The notes: a model not told the origin generated them from the letters alone. A stretch of DNA of 64,000 nucleotides from a delta proteobacterium NaphS2 (GCA_000179315.1 ADZZ01000093.1:1-64000), one strand, 5' to 3'; numbered from the stretch's first letter, positions 45,304-54,361 are shown. A program made the numbers and translations.

Positions 45304-47178
45304 TCAAGACGGTTCATCAAAACGGCAGGTGAGGACCACCATATCGTCTTCAAACACGCTTTTCACCTTGTAAGGCAGTGTCTTGAACAAATGAATCATC
45401 CCTAGATTACTGGGCGAAGTAACGGCAAATAGACCGGAGATGCCGTTTTCAAGCGCCGCCTGGGCGAGCTTGAGCAAGAGAATTCTTCCGATTTTCTTGC
45501 CTTGATATTCCCTGCTGACGGAAAAGGCAACTTCCGCCATGTTGGTTGCAGGTACCAGCAGGTATTCACCCAGGCCCACAACTTTTCCAAAACCGACTTC
45601 GCCAACAACAGCCAGTATGGTCATGTCATTGACATAATCGATGTGAAGCATGTCCGCAAGTTCATCCTTAAAGAAACTGTGTTTCTCATGAAAGAAGCGG
45701 GCCACCACATCATCTTTGTCCAAAGAATAGAAATGTTCCTGAATGCGTCTTTCATCCACCGGCTTTGCGGGCCTGAATACCACTGTTTCATTGTCAATTT
45801 CCCTTGTTTCCTCCAGTCTGAAGGGGTACACGCCGTGAATGGATTCCTTTAATGAACGCTCCGGACCCAACAGGCCCATTTTTTTTGCCTTATGGAAAAG
45901 TTCTTCCCTGAAATCAGGGTGCGCGATACTGATCATGGCCATGGCACGTTCCTGAAAGCTTTTCCCAAAAAGGTTTACGACACCGTACTCCGTCACCACA
46001 TAATGCACATCCCCTCTCGGCACCACGACCGCCGTGTTTTCGAGCATGGGTACAATTCTGCTCCGCGTTCCGCCCGCAAATGTGGATGTCAACAAAATAA
46101 TGGATTTACCGCCCGGTGAGCGCGAGGCGCCCCTCACAAAATCGACCATGCCGGTTACCGCTGAATAATAATTGTGAGACAGGGCATCGGCGGCCATCTG
46201 TCCCGTCAAATCCATGGACATGCCCACGCTGATGCTCACCATTTTGTTGTGTCTGGCAATGATGCCGGGATCATTGACATAATCGGAAGGATAGAAATCG
46301 ATTGAAGGATTGTCGTGAATGTATTCATAGAGCAACTGACTGCCGATAGCGCTGCTGGCGACCAGTTTCCCGTCATTGAACCCTTTTTTGCGGTTCGTGA
46401 TCACACCCCTTGCCACCAGGTGCATAATGTCATCCGTAATGTACTGGCTGTGAACACCCAGGTCTTTTTTTTGGGAAAGCGCCAGCAGTGTGGCCTGGCT
46501 TGAAACACCCGGTCCGATTTGCAGGGTTGATCCATCATCGATCAATCGGGCCGCAAACTGGCCGATGGTATTGGCCGTCTCCGTCTCCTGCATCTGGCTG
46601 ATGGTGAGGAGTTCCTCATCATGCTCCACAATGACATCCGCATCGTCCACATGGATGAAACTCTGTCCCAGAACCCGCGGCATTCTGGAATTAACCTGTG
46701 CGATAACCATGTCCGCGTTCAAAGCAGCCGCCTGTGTAATGTCCACGGATACGCCCAGACTCATCCAACCAAAATCGTCCGGAGGTGACACCTGAACCAG
46801 CGCCACATGAATGGGCAGTTGTCTGGTTTTGAACAGCCTGGGAATCTCGGAAAGATTGATGGGGGTGAGAAATCTCATCTCCTGACGGATGCTTCTGGTT
46901 TTTGCCGAACCGAGATAAAAGGACCTGATGTCCATGGCCCGGCACATGGTCTTATCGGCGATCAGACTGAGCGGTGATTTCTCGATGGCCATAAGTCTTA
47001 CGACTTCGATATCTGAAAAACAATTGGAAGTTCCCGCAAGGGCTTTGACGAGATGCTGCGGTTCGCCGCAGCTGGAACCAATAAAGACGCGCTGTCCCCC
47101 TTTGATAAGCCTTACCGCCTCAAAAGCATCTTTTTTCTTCTCTACGTAATGATCCGCCCAGTGGGTTTTGGGTGCCAT
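45304..47178 (-). CDS. Acetyl-CoA hydrolase/transferase fused to a GNAT acetyltransferase
   Basis: Two-domain protein of 624 residues. Residues 1-430 are a CoA-transferase of the acetyl-CoA hydrolase/4-hydroxybutyrate transferase family, with G-P-G-V-S-S-Q and the catalytic Glu in V-T-E-Y-G-V-V-N-L-F-G. Residues about 455-620 form a GNAT acetyltransferase domain, recognised by V-S-R-E-Y-Q-G-K-K-I-G-R. The fusion could move CoA between acetate and other acids and also acetylate a protein, perhaps the nearby Acs or PrpE; that is inference. ATG at 47178 follows GAGG. It precedes acs on the same strand with a 424-base gap. Confidence 0.88.
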   Translation of the reverse strand: MAPKTHWADHYVEKKKDAFEAVRLIKGGQRVFIGSSCGEPQHLVKALAGTSNCFSDIEVVRLMAIEKSPLSLIADKTMCRAMDIRSFYLGSAKTRSIRQEMRFLTPINLSEIPRLFKTRQLPIHVALVQVSPPDDFGWMSLGVSVDITQAAALNADMVIAQVNSRMPRVLGQSFIHVDDADVIVEHDEELLTISQMQETETANTIGQFAARLIDDGSTLQIGPGVSSQATLLALSQKKDLGVHSQYITDDIMHLVARGVITNRKKGFNDGKLVASSAIGSQLLYEYIHDNPSIDFYPSDYVNDPGIIARHNKMVSISVGMSMDLTGQMAADALSHNYYSAVTGMVDFVRGASRSPGGKSIILLTSTFAGGTRSRIVPMLENTAVVVPRGDVHYVVTEYGVVNLFGKSFQERAMAMISIAHPDFREELFHKAKKMGLLGPERSLKESIHGVYPFRLEETREIDNETVVFRPAKPVDERRIQEHFYSLDKDDVVARFFHEKHSFFKDELADMLHIDYVNDMTILAVVGEVGFGKVVGLGEYLLVPATNMAEVAFSVSREYQGKKIGRILLLKLAQAALENGISGLFAVTSPSNLGMIHLFKTLPYKVKSVFEDDMVVLTCRFDEPS

Positions 47179-47318
47179 GTTCCGACCTCGAAAAAGACAC
47201 AACAAACTGTTTCAAAATCAGATTACACGCTAAAAACGGGTTCGGCAACTCAAAAAAACGCATCCTGAACATTTGGAAAAGTTGTACTTTTTAGTTATTC
47301 TATGATATCGTCTCCTTT

Positions 47319-47825
47319 ATGAAAGATGAACTGAATACTCAGATCGACATGCTCCTTTCAAAGGGCAACGACAGATTCGAGATCTGGAAGCGACTGAAGA
47401 CGAAAGACAACATGGTCGCTCTCAGGCATCATCTAAACAACAAAGCGCTTCTGAAAGACAAGCGTACTTACCGATACCTGAACATTTTTTTGTCCTTGAT
47501 CCTTCTATTCGTCACCATTGGCAAGATTTTGGGTGTTGTTGACGATATTCGATTCGCAAAGGGCATGTACATCCTCATCTTTTTGATCGAACCCGCGGTT
47601 AACATGTATATTCTGAAGGAAATCGTTTTTTTCAAACGAACCGGCTACCAATTTCTTTTCATCATAAGCGTTCTATCGCTCCTTTATCAGGGGAACCGCC
47701 AGTTTCCCGCTATTCTTTTCACCCTTGCAATGATCATTATTTCCGTGTTTTCACATATGAAGATGTTTTCAAAAAAGAACCTCATTCCGGCACCTGTTGG
47801 TAAGTCTTCGGGCAAGAAACGGTAG
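47319..47825 (+). CDS. Small membrane protein, function unknown
   Basis: Protein of 168 residues. The first 50 are polar and helical (L-N-T-Q-I-D-M-L-L-S-K-G-N-D-R-F). Four hydrophobic helices follow at about 54-70, 82-98, 110-124 and 129-146, then a basic tail. The N-terminal half looks like a short helical protein-interaction part. I do not recognise the family. It lies 65 bases before the second DUF294 gene on the same strand and probably shares its transcript. Confidence 0.65.
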   Translation: MKDELNTQIDMLLSKGNDRFEIWKRLKTKDNMVALRHHLNNKALLKDKRTYRYLNIFLSLILLFVTIGKILGVVDDIRFAKGMYILIFLIEPAVNMYILKEIVFFKRTGYQFLFIISVLSLLYQGNRQFPAILFTLAMIIISVFSHMKMFSKKNLIPAPVGKSSGKKR

Positions 47826-47890
47826 TGGGCTGAACTAAGGCTCATTACCGAGTGGCGTTCATTCTCAACTGTCTTGGTTTGGACGGGTTC

Positions 47891-49819
47891 ATGAACACAA
47901 ATGCAGTCTCCCATGCAGTTGTTCTGGATTTTCTGAGCAATAAATCTCCTTTTAGTGAACTCGATCGGCAAACGCTGATGAGGTTCGCACAGAAAGCCGT
48001 CATTGATTTTTTCCCGAGAGGCACCCTGATTCTCAAACAGGGCGAGAGTGAGGTGAATCACTTTCATGTGATTCAAAAAGGCGGGGTCAGGACTTACCGG
48101 CTGGACAGCCTGGGGAACGTGATCTTAAAAGATTTCCGGGGTGAAGGTGAAAACTTCGGAGCGCTGTCCATCATTCAAAATACCGCGGCAAATTACAACG
48201 TTGAAACCCTCGATGATACTTTCTGCTTTCTTTTCGACAAAAAAGAGTTCCTCCTTCTCATTGAAACCAATCCGAAACTAAAGCGCTATTACCTGAGCAC
48301 CATGAGCGACAAGATGGCCCAGCCGGTTTATTCCGAGCTTCGCCAGCAGAAAATCTCACCCCGCGCAGAGGGGGCGCTGTTCCTTTTTACCGCCAAGGCC
48401 GGAGAGATCTCCAAAGGAAGACTCTTCACCGCACCCGCATCTGCTACGGTCCAGCAGATATCCAGAATAATGTCGGAAAAAAGAATCGGCTCAGTCCTGT
48501 TGACCGACGATCGGGAAGAAGTTATCGGCATTGTCACGGACAAGGATATCCGCGGAAAGGTTGTTGCCCAAGGGCTTGATTACCAAACAAAGGCGTCTGA
48601 GATCATGACAGCGCCGGTTCAGACCATTTCGGGTCAGTCAGTCTGCTTTGACGCTTTGCTTGCCATGATCAAACGGCGCATTCACCACCTGGCCATTGAA
48701 GAAAACGGAAAAATCTCCAAGATGCTCACAACCCACGACATCATGGTCGCACAAGGAAGTTCTCCCTATTTCCTTTTCAGAGAAATCCAGGCACAAAGAC
48801 GGATCAACGGATTGTATGAACTGAGCCTGAAGATCCCGACAGTTGTGCGTTCACTCATCGAAGAAGGCGCAAAAGCCTGCAACGTAAGCCGAATGATTTC
48901 GGTGTTGAACGACCACCTTCTGGGTCGATTGCTAAAACTCCTTGAAGAAGAGATCGGGAAACCACCCTTGCCGTTTTCGTGGCTGCTGTTCGGAAGTGAA
49001 GGGCGTCAAGAGCAGGTTTTCAAAGGCAGCCAGGCAAACGGCATTGTTTATGCCAACAGCCCGAATGAAAGCACAGGGAGGGAAGCCGACCAATATTTCA
49101 GTCTGTTATCCAAACAGGCCATCAAACATCTCGCTGCTTGTGGGTATGACCCCGGTTCAGGCCACCATACCGCCATAAACGACAAATGGCGCCAGCCCCA
49201 GGCCGTCTGGGACCGTTATTTTAGAGACTGGTGCCGGTTTTCGGGGCGGGAGACGGGTTTTGATGCTGTTATTTTTTTCGACTTCAGGTCGGGCGCCGGC
49301 ACTGCTGCGCTTGCGGAAACATTAAAAAATCAAGAACTCATGCTGGCCAAGGGAAATGAACCGTTGCTTCATTATCTGGCACAAAACTGTTGTCTGGAGG
49401 AGCCGCCATTATCATTTTACGGCAATTTTGTGGTGGAAAAGGACGGGCAGTACCGTGATTTCCTGGATTTAGAAAGCAAAGGCCTGGCTTTTTTTGTCGA
49501 TTTTGCGCGGACCATGAGTCTGAAATACGGAATCGGTGAAACCAATACACTGGAAAGACTGCATGCGCTTCAAAATAATCACCATATTCCTAAGGAACTC
49601 GGTTTCGAACTCACTGAGGCCTATGAGTTGATGATGCATATCAAACTGGTTCATCAGCTCCGTATGGTTGAAAACGGAGAAGCCCCTGACAGTCATATCC
49701 GGCCTGAGGATCTTTCGGCTCTCGAAAAACAGACGCTGAAAGAGGTTTTCGAGGTAATCAGGCGTTTTCAGGGGACTGCGCGTATTGAGTTTGGTTACCC
49801 GAAAAAGGGTAATGGATAA
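47891..49819 (+). CDS. cNMP/CBS/DUF294 protein with degenerate nucleotidyltransferase motif
   Basis: Protein of 642 residues, a paralogue of the product of the gene at 36044 with one cNMP-binding-type domain (about 15-135) instead of two, then a CBS pair (about 175-290), the DUF294 domain and its C-terminal part. In the motif G-S-E-G-R-Q-E-Q the following T-D-Q-D-N of the paralogue is G-S-Q-A-N (379-383): both acidic residues are gone, so it should not transfer nucleotides. A pseudo-enzyme sensor role fits. The ATG at 47891 is preferred; a GTG at 47852 is possible. A DnaQ-like exonuclease gene follows. Confidence 0.85.
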   Translation: MNTNAVSHAVVLDFLSNKSPFSELDRQTLMRFAQKAVIDFFPRGTLILKQGESEVNHFHVIQKGGVRTYRLDSLGNVILKDFRGEGENFGALSIIQNTAANYNVETLDDTFCFLFDKKEFLLLIETNPKLKRYYLSTMSDKMAQPVYSELRQQKISPRAEGALFLFTAKAGEISKGRLFTAPASATVQQISRIMSEKRIGSVLLTDDREEVIGIVTDKDIRGKVVAQGLDYQTKASEIMTAPVQTISGQSVCFDALLAMIKRRIHHLAIEENGKISKMLTTHDIMVAQGSSPYFLFREIQAQRRINGLYELSLKIPTVVRSLIEEGAKACNVSRMISVLNDHLLGRLLKLLEEEIGKPPLPFSWLLFGSEGRQEQVFKGSQANGIVYANSPNESTGREADQYFSLLSKQAIKHLAACGYDPGSGHHTAINDKWRQPQAVWDRYFRDWCRFSGRETGFDAVIFFDFRSGAGTAALAETLKNQELMLAKGNEPLLHYLAQNCCLEEPPLSFYGNFVVEKDGQYRDFLDLESKGLAFFVDFARTMSLKYGIGETNTLERLHALQNNHHIPKELGFELTEAYELMMHIKLVHQLRMVENGEAPDSHIRPEDLSALEKQTLKEVFEVIRRFQGTARIEFGYPKKGNG

Positions 49820-49864
49820 CCCTGAATTCGAATATCCCGCTGCAATCATGGTCACTTGCGATTT

Positions 49865-50566
49865 ATGCCCCTTCGTAAACTCATAAAGCGTTTTTTTCCA
49901 TCCCGGCAACAGACCCATCCCGCCATTGTGGCAAACAACATTATCAGCATTGCCGCAGACAAGGACCTGCCTGTCCGGGACTGCGAATTTGTGGTTTTTG
50001 ACACCGAATTAACGGGTCTCAAACAACGCAGGGATGAAATTATCGCCATTGGCGCCGTTCGTATCAAAAACGCCCGAATTTGTTTTGAAGATACATTTTA
50101 TGCCCTTATTAAACCACAGGGAAAACTCTATACTCCCAGCACCCTTATTCATCGGATCACGCCCGGCGAATTGAGGGGCGCCGAGCCCATAGAGGAAGTA
50201 CTGCCCCGTTTCATTGATTTTTGCGGCGGCGCTTTTCTGGTGGGACACCACGTCTCTCTGGATCTGGGATTCGTCAATCGCGCCTGCCAGAATTATCTGG
50301 GCGGCGTCATCAAAAGTCCAAGCCTGGATACCTTGCGGCTTGCCAGGGCCTACAAAACATCATTAAATGGTCCCCATCTCGACCATCAGGAACAGCAGGA
50401 TTCCTACAAGCTCTCATCTCTCAGCGACGAATTCCATCTGCCGAAGTTCGCTGAACACAACGCCCTTCAAGATGCATTGCAGACCGCCTATCTTTTCATA
50501 TATCTCATCCACAAAATGAGAAACGGTGATACGGGAACCGTGAATGATTACCTGAAAATGAAATAA
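49865..50566 (+). CDS. DnaQ-family 3-prime to 5-prime exonuclease
   Basis: Exonuclease of 233 residues with a complete DEDDh set: Asp46 and Glu48 (F-D-T-E-L-T-G), Asp133 (S-L-D-L-G-F-V) and His198 with Asp203 (E-H-N-A-L-Q-D-A). This is the type also used by DNA polymerase III epsilon, RNase T and oligoribonucleases, so RNA or DNA may be the substrate. The N-terminal 35 residues are basic. It follows the degenerate DUF294 gene; such pairing is known in acetate-symporter neighbourhoods. The ATG at 49865 is chosen over a TTG nine bases upstream. Confidence 0.88.
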   Translation: MPLRKLIKRFFPSRQQTHPAIVANNIISIAADKDLPVRDCEFVVFDTELTGLKQRRDEIIAIGAVRIKNARICFEDTFYALIKPQGKLYTPSTLIHRITPGELRGAEPIEEVLPRFIDFCGGAFLVGHHVSLDLGFVNRACQNYLGGVIKSPSLDTLRLARAYKTSLNGPHLDHQEQQDSYKLSSLSDEFHLPKFAEHNALQDALQTAYLFIYLIHKMRNGDTGTVNDYLKMK

Positions 50567-50593
50567 TGAAGAAGCAAATGGGGACGAGGCAAA

Positions 50594-51358
50594 TCAGCGC
50601 CTGTCTTTATCCAGCGCAATTTTGTTGATGAGATTGGCCTGGTAACCGGCGCCAAAACCGTTGTCGATATTTACCACGCTCACGCCCGAAGCACAGCTGT
50701 TGAGCATGCTGAGCAGCGCTGAAATACCGCCGAAACTGGCACCATATCCGACGCTGGTCGGAACACCGATAACCGGGCATGAAACCAGCCCTCCGACAAC
50801 GCTGGCCAACGCCCCCTCCATTCCAGCGACCACCACCGCCACATTGGCCCGCAGAATTTCATCGCTTGAATCGAACAGCCTGTGAATACCCGCAACGCCC
50901 ACGTCAAAAATCCGCGCCACATTGTTACCGAGCACTTCTGCCGTCACACAGGCTTCCTCTGCCACGGGAATGTCAGACGTCCCGGCGCATACCACAGCAA
51001 TATGGCCATTTCTTGAAACGGGACGGGGTTTAAAAACAGCAATTTTCGCCTCGCCATAGTATTCGCAGTCCTCGAACTGCTGCGCGATAGCGTCAAAAAT
51101 CTCCCGTTCCACACGCGTGCCCAGGATATTGTTATGGTTTTCCGCCATGCGCTTCGTGATGCCGACGATCTGGGCAACACTTTTTCCCTCGCAATAGATG
51201 ACCTCCGGCACACCGGTTCTGAGGCTGCGGTGATGATCTATTTTGGCGAAACCGATATCCTCATAGGGGAGTTTCCTGAGCTGCGCCAAAGCTGAAGCCA
51301 CGGAACTGCGCCCCTCCCGCACCTGTTCAAGAAGTCCCTTCAAGAATTCAAAATTCAA
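50594..51358 (-). CDS. larB: LarB, nickel-pincer cofactor carboxylase
   Basis: Protein of 254 residues of the LarB family, which carboxylates nicotinic acid adenine dinucleotide at the start of nickel-pincer nucleotide synthesis. The AIR-carboxylase-like core shows V-C-A-G-T-S-D-I-P-V-A-E-E-A, G-M-E-G-A-L-A-S-V and the D-N-G-F-G-A-G near the C-terminus. No larC, larE or lactate racemase gene is present in the window. It is the last gene of a unit with a universal stress protein, a protein kinase and a GAF protein, and follows the stress protein by 27 bases. Confidence 0.93.
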   Translation of the reverse strand: MNFEFLKGLLEQVREGRSSVASALAQLRKLPYEDIGFAKIDHHRSLRTGVPEVIYCEGKSVAQIVGITKRMAENHNNILGTRVEREIFDAIAQQFEDCEYYGEAKIAVFKPRPVSRNGHIAVVCAGTSDIPVAEEACVTAEVLGNNVARIFDVGVAGIHRLFDSSDEILRANVAVVVAGMEGALASVVGGLVSCPVIGVPTSVGYGASFGGISALLSMLNSCASGVSVVNIDNGFGAGYQANLINKIALDKDRR

Positions 51359-51385
51359 TGTTTTTTTGCCCCCAATGCGCCACTA

Positions 51386-51838
51386 CTATTTTTGTCGGGT
51401 TTTGACCACCAGAATCGAAGCGTCTTCAATGGCTCTCACCAGCCTCACACTGGCATCTCCCATAACGAACTCCTCGGCTTTCGACATCTTTTTTCTTCCG
51501 ATCACAATAATGTCGTAATGGTATTTCTTCTGTTGATCGATAATGCCGTCGGCCACGGTGGGATACGGCTCGGCAGCCAGCAGTGTGTGAATTCTGGCAG
51601 GATCACCCCCCCAGTTTACAATGCGCGCTCTGGCGTCCAGAAGAATAGCCTCCCTCCGTTTTGTTTCTTTTGCCGTAAATTTTTTTCCCATGAGTTCCGA
51701 ACTGGCTGAAGGCTGCCGGAAAATATGGCAAAGGGTTATTTTCACTTCCTTATCATTCAGAAACAGGGTTTCCACACAGTCCAACACCGCTCGGGAACTG
51801 GCTGAATCGCTTATTGCGACCAGGATGGATTTTTCCAC
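51386..51838 (-). CDS. Universal stress protein, single domain
   Basis: Protein of 150 residues with one UspA fold. The first strand I-L-V-A-I-S-D-S-A-S is followed by long helices, and the C-terminal loop is V-I-G-R-K-K-M-S-K-A-E-E-F-V-M-G-D-A-S-V-R, close to the ATP-binding G-x2-G-x9-G(S) pattern but with Lys where the second Gly should be. It may therefore bind nucleotide weakly. It lies between the kinase gene (49-base gap) and larB (27 bases). Confidence 0.85.
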   Translation of the reverse strand: MEKSILVAISDSASSRAVLDCVETLFLNDKEVKITLCHIFRQPSASSELMGKKFTAKETKRREAILLDARARIVNWGGDPARIHTLLAAEPYPTVADGIIDQQKKYHYDIIVIGRKKMSKAEEFVMGDASVRLVRAIEDASILVVKTRQK

Positions 51839-51887
51839 GGCAGGCCTCCCCGAAATCTAAACATGTCGTAAGAGATCGTCATCTTTT

Positions 51888-52790
51888 TTATAGGGACATA
51901 AGATACCAGTTAACATTTTCAATAATTTCAGCAACCGATTCGTAATACACATTGGCGCCCCTTGAAAAATGCATCAGGATTTCATTGAGCAAGGGGGGAA
52001 TATAGGGGTAGATTTTTCGAAGATTGACCAGTCTCCCTTTATCCAGAATTGAAAAATCCTCAGGGCCGATTCTTGTTTTAGCATCCCCGTAAGTACAGGT
52101 GTCGCGGGAAATCATGGAATAGGTATGAATGCCCTTGCCGATGGCATAAAGCAGAATGTTGCCGACACCGAAAATATCCAGACTGAAAGGATTCTCTTTG
52201 GTCTCATAATCATAGTCAAAATCGATCCAGACCAAATTTCCGGTTTCCTTTTCCACGATCAGGTGGTCATTTCGAATATCCCCATGTTTAAAGCCGTTCT
52301 TGTGCAGAAATACGATGGCTTCAAATGCCATTTGGAGCCTGGTCAGAATTTCCGGCACGACTTTATGGAAATACGCTTCATGGGCCATGTTCAGGGCATC
52401 AAGATATACAAAGAGATTCTGGCCCGTTATAATATCCAGTACCCGCACATTATTTCCTTTGCTGTCGTAGAAAACCGTGCCCTGCATGAAATGTGGAAGC
52501 CCTTTGACCAATCCAAGAATATCCCCTTCTTTTTTCGGGTTTCTGAAACGATTGATCCGGACACTGCCGAGGGTGGTTATAAAAGACTCAAAAAAAGCCA
52601 GTTTCAATATTTTGACGACCCCGGTTTCCTGATCCACCACTCTTTTCACCCAGTATTTGGGATCGTCAATGCCGAACCGTCTTTCTCGCTCATTGCGGGT
52701 GACTGAAAATCGTCTTCCCCCAATGTGAATTTCATCGCCGCTGTCAATCCGGAAAAAATCGGTTGTGTCTTCAAATTGACGAACCGGCAT
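51888..52790 (-). CDS. Ser/Thr-type protein kinase, small soluble
   Basis: Kinase-fold protein of 300 residues. Lys60 or Lys63 in V-V-K-I-L-K-L-A is the ATP lysine candidate and Glu88 the helix-C partner. The catalytic loop is H-G-D-I-R-N-D-H (169-176) with Asp171 and Asn174, and the metal-binding motif is D-F-D at 190-192 instead of D-F-G. The catalytic set is complete, so activity is likely, in contrast to the pseudokinase-like gene at 25894. There is no membrane segment or sensor domain. The upstream GAF gene ends three bases before its ATG, so the GAF protein may supply the signal. Confidence 0.85.
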   Translation of the reverse strand: MPVRQFEDTTDFFRIDSGDEIHIGGRRFSVTRNERERRFGIDDPKYWVKRVVDQETGVVKILKLAFFESFITTLGSVRINRFRNPKKEGDILGLVKGLPHFMQGTVFYDSKGNNVRVLDIITGQNLFVYLDALNMAHEAYFHKVVPEILTRLQMAFEAIVFLHKNGFKHGDIRNDHLIVEKETGNLVWIDFDYDYETKENPFSLDIFGVGNILLYAIGKGIHTYSMISRDTCTYGDAKTRIGPEDFSILDKGRLVNLRKIYPYIPPLLNEILMHFSRGANVYYESVAEIIENVNWYLMSL

Positions 52791-52793
52791 GCG

Positions 52794-53360
52794 CTAAAGC
52801 CCTTTCAGCATCCTGAGAGGAAGACTTCCCATGGCCGTTTTTACGCCTTCCACAAAATTTTTCATGCCGTAATTTTCAATGACAAGGCCCAAGAGCTTGC
52901 CCAAAACCAGGAGAGAGTCCACGTCTTCATCGTGAATATGCTTGGGTTCTCCGAAATAGATCCTGTACAGACCGACAACCAGCGCACGCGACACGATGGG
53001 AACGGTCACCATGGCAACGATCCCCTCATCCTCGGCCTGTTGCGGATACTGAACAGCTGGATTATCGCTCAAATCGTGGATAATTTCCGGTTCCCCGGTG
53101 ATGAAGGCAGACCATTTTTCATTGATGAATAATGGCCCTTTCTCCAGATATTTCTCACTGACCCCGAAACTTCCCAAAGGAAAGAGTTGTTTTTCCCTTT
53201 CGTCAAGGACCATAATACAACACCCTTTTGCCTCGAAGGTGAGCGTTGTACCTTCTGCCAGGTGGTTGACGAGCAGATGCAAGTCATCGTATGAAGATAT
53301 GGCGTCGCTAATAGCCTTGAACTGCTTTAAATAGAACTTGCGGACCAGTTTTTCCCCCAT
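52794..53360 (-). CDS. GAF-domain sensor protein
   Basis: Protein of 188 residues, essentially one GAF domain (about 15-165) with a helical N-terminus. It shows the A-K-G-C-C-I-M-V-L-D strand and A-M-V-T-V-P-I-V-S-R-A-L-V-V-G-L-Y core. The C-terminal helix may continue into the kinase partner by contact. ATG at 53360 is preferred, with GGGAG nine bases upstream; an ATG six bases earlier is too close to that site. It is the first gene of the GAF-kinase-USP-LarB unit. The ligand is unknown. Confidence 0.85.
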   Translation of the reverse strand: MGEKLVRKFYLKQFKAISDAISSYDDLHLLVNHLAEGTTLTFEAKGCCIMVLDEREKQLFPLGSFGVSEKYLEKGPLFINEKWSAFITGEPEIIHDLSDNPAVQYPQQAEDEGIVAMVTVPIVSRALVVGLYRIYFGEPKHIHDEDVDSLLVLGKLLGLVIENYGMKNFVEGVKTAMGSLPLRMLKGL

Positions 53361-53547
53361 TTTCATATTCTCCCGATGTATGTTTTGAGGGTTGTTGGAA
53401 ATTGCCACGCGGTGTATTTATTGCACACTATTTCGATTGAAAAGATATATCCGGTTTCGACTTTTCCAAGTGTGTTTGGAAGGGTAGTAAGAATATCGAC
53501 ATCTCTTTTTAGTATCATTATATGAAAGAATTGAAAAATGTCTATGA

Positions 53548-53553
53548 TATAAT
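53548..53553 (+). promoter_or_regulatory. TATAAT -10 box, promoter of the unknown Cys protein gene
   Basis: A perfect TATAAT about 40 bases before the start codon in an AT-rich stretch. The -35 is poor, so an activator may be required. Confidence 0.4.
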
Positions 53554-53592
53554 ATTGGAACATGGAACGTCATCCGAGGGAGATTTTGATAC

Positions 53593-54306
53593 ATGGCAAA
53601 ACGAAATAAACCCTATAAAAAGCATATCTACTGGTTGAACGCAAACCAGGTATCGGCGCTCAAAAAAAATCTTGAAACGAGACATATCAAATTAAAATAT
53701 GCCAAAGGCATTGTCTGCACGCCGATGGACAGAATCAATAAGATTGCGGTCGTTACACCTGATGTCTGGAGCGAGACCTGCCGCAGGCAAGGCAGCTGGT
53801 ACCGCACATCGGACAAGAACGGACTTTATTTGGTCATCAGCTCATTTGAACTGGCGGACTTTGAAACGGACAGGGCGGCGGTTATCACCCAATCCGATTT
53901 CATCCTTCCTGAACCGGCCCCCCTTAACGAAAAACAGCTTCTTTTTGAATCCCCGCAACTTCAGGAGAGGATGCCGCCCGAATGGGGGCAGGTGGAAGAC
54001 ACGGAAAAAAGAATTTATCTGAGATGGGCCAAAAGGCTGGGGTCTGCCGAGCGAGATTATGACCAACTCCACAAGACTCATACCGCCAATCACGCTAATT
54101 TTATAGAACCTGAGTTTTTCATTGAAACAATGGACGGCATTATTCCCTATTCCATCGACCGAAGCGCTCACCTGTGTTCCTGTTGTGTGGAGCTGTTCCA
54201 AGTTCTGGGGTCGCAATTCAAAAAGAAGCTGGTCGCCCCCTGCCCCGGAGCGGTCATTTTCGCCCGACTGAAGCCGGATCGATACCTTCTGGTGGAATCG
54301 GCTTGA
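53593..54306 (+). CDS. Protein of unknown function with C-terminal Cys cluster
   Basis: Soluble protein of 237 residues, not recognised. The N-terminus is basic (K-R-N-K-P-Y-K-K-H). Near the C-terminus H-L-C-S-C-C-V-E-L-F-Q-V-L-G is followed by K-K-L-V-A-P-C-P-G-A-V, four closely set cysteines that could bind metal or an Fe-S cluster. The last part A-R-L-K-P-D-R-Y-L-L-V is strand-like. GAGGGAG precedes the ATG. It stands alone between the GAF operon and the EF-G gene, with its own -10 box. No function is assigned. Confidence 0.65.
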   Translation: MAKRNKPYKKHIYWLNANQVSALKKNLETRHIKLKYAKGIVCTPMDRINKIAVVTPDVWSETCRRQGSWYRTSDKNGLYLVISSFELADFETDRAAVITQSDFILPEPAPLNEKQLLFESPQLQERMPPEWGQVEDTEKRIYLRWAKRLGSAERDYDQLHKTHTANHANFIEPEFFIETMDGIIPYSIDRSAHLCSCCVELFQVLGSQFKKKLVAPCPGAVIFARLKPDRYLLVESA

Positions 54307-54332
54307 GTTCATCTTTTAGGGGATCATATGTC

Positions 54333-54361
54333 TTGACACCCGTGGTTATATCCCTTAGATT
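54333..54361 (+). promoter_or_regulatory. Sigma-70 promoter of the EF-G paralogue
   Basis: TTGACA (54333-54338) and TAGATT (54356-54361) are 17 bases apart, giving a start near 54368 and a leader of about 66 bases. Confidence 0.55.
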
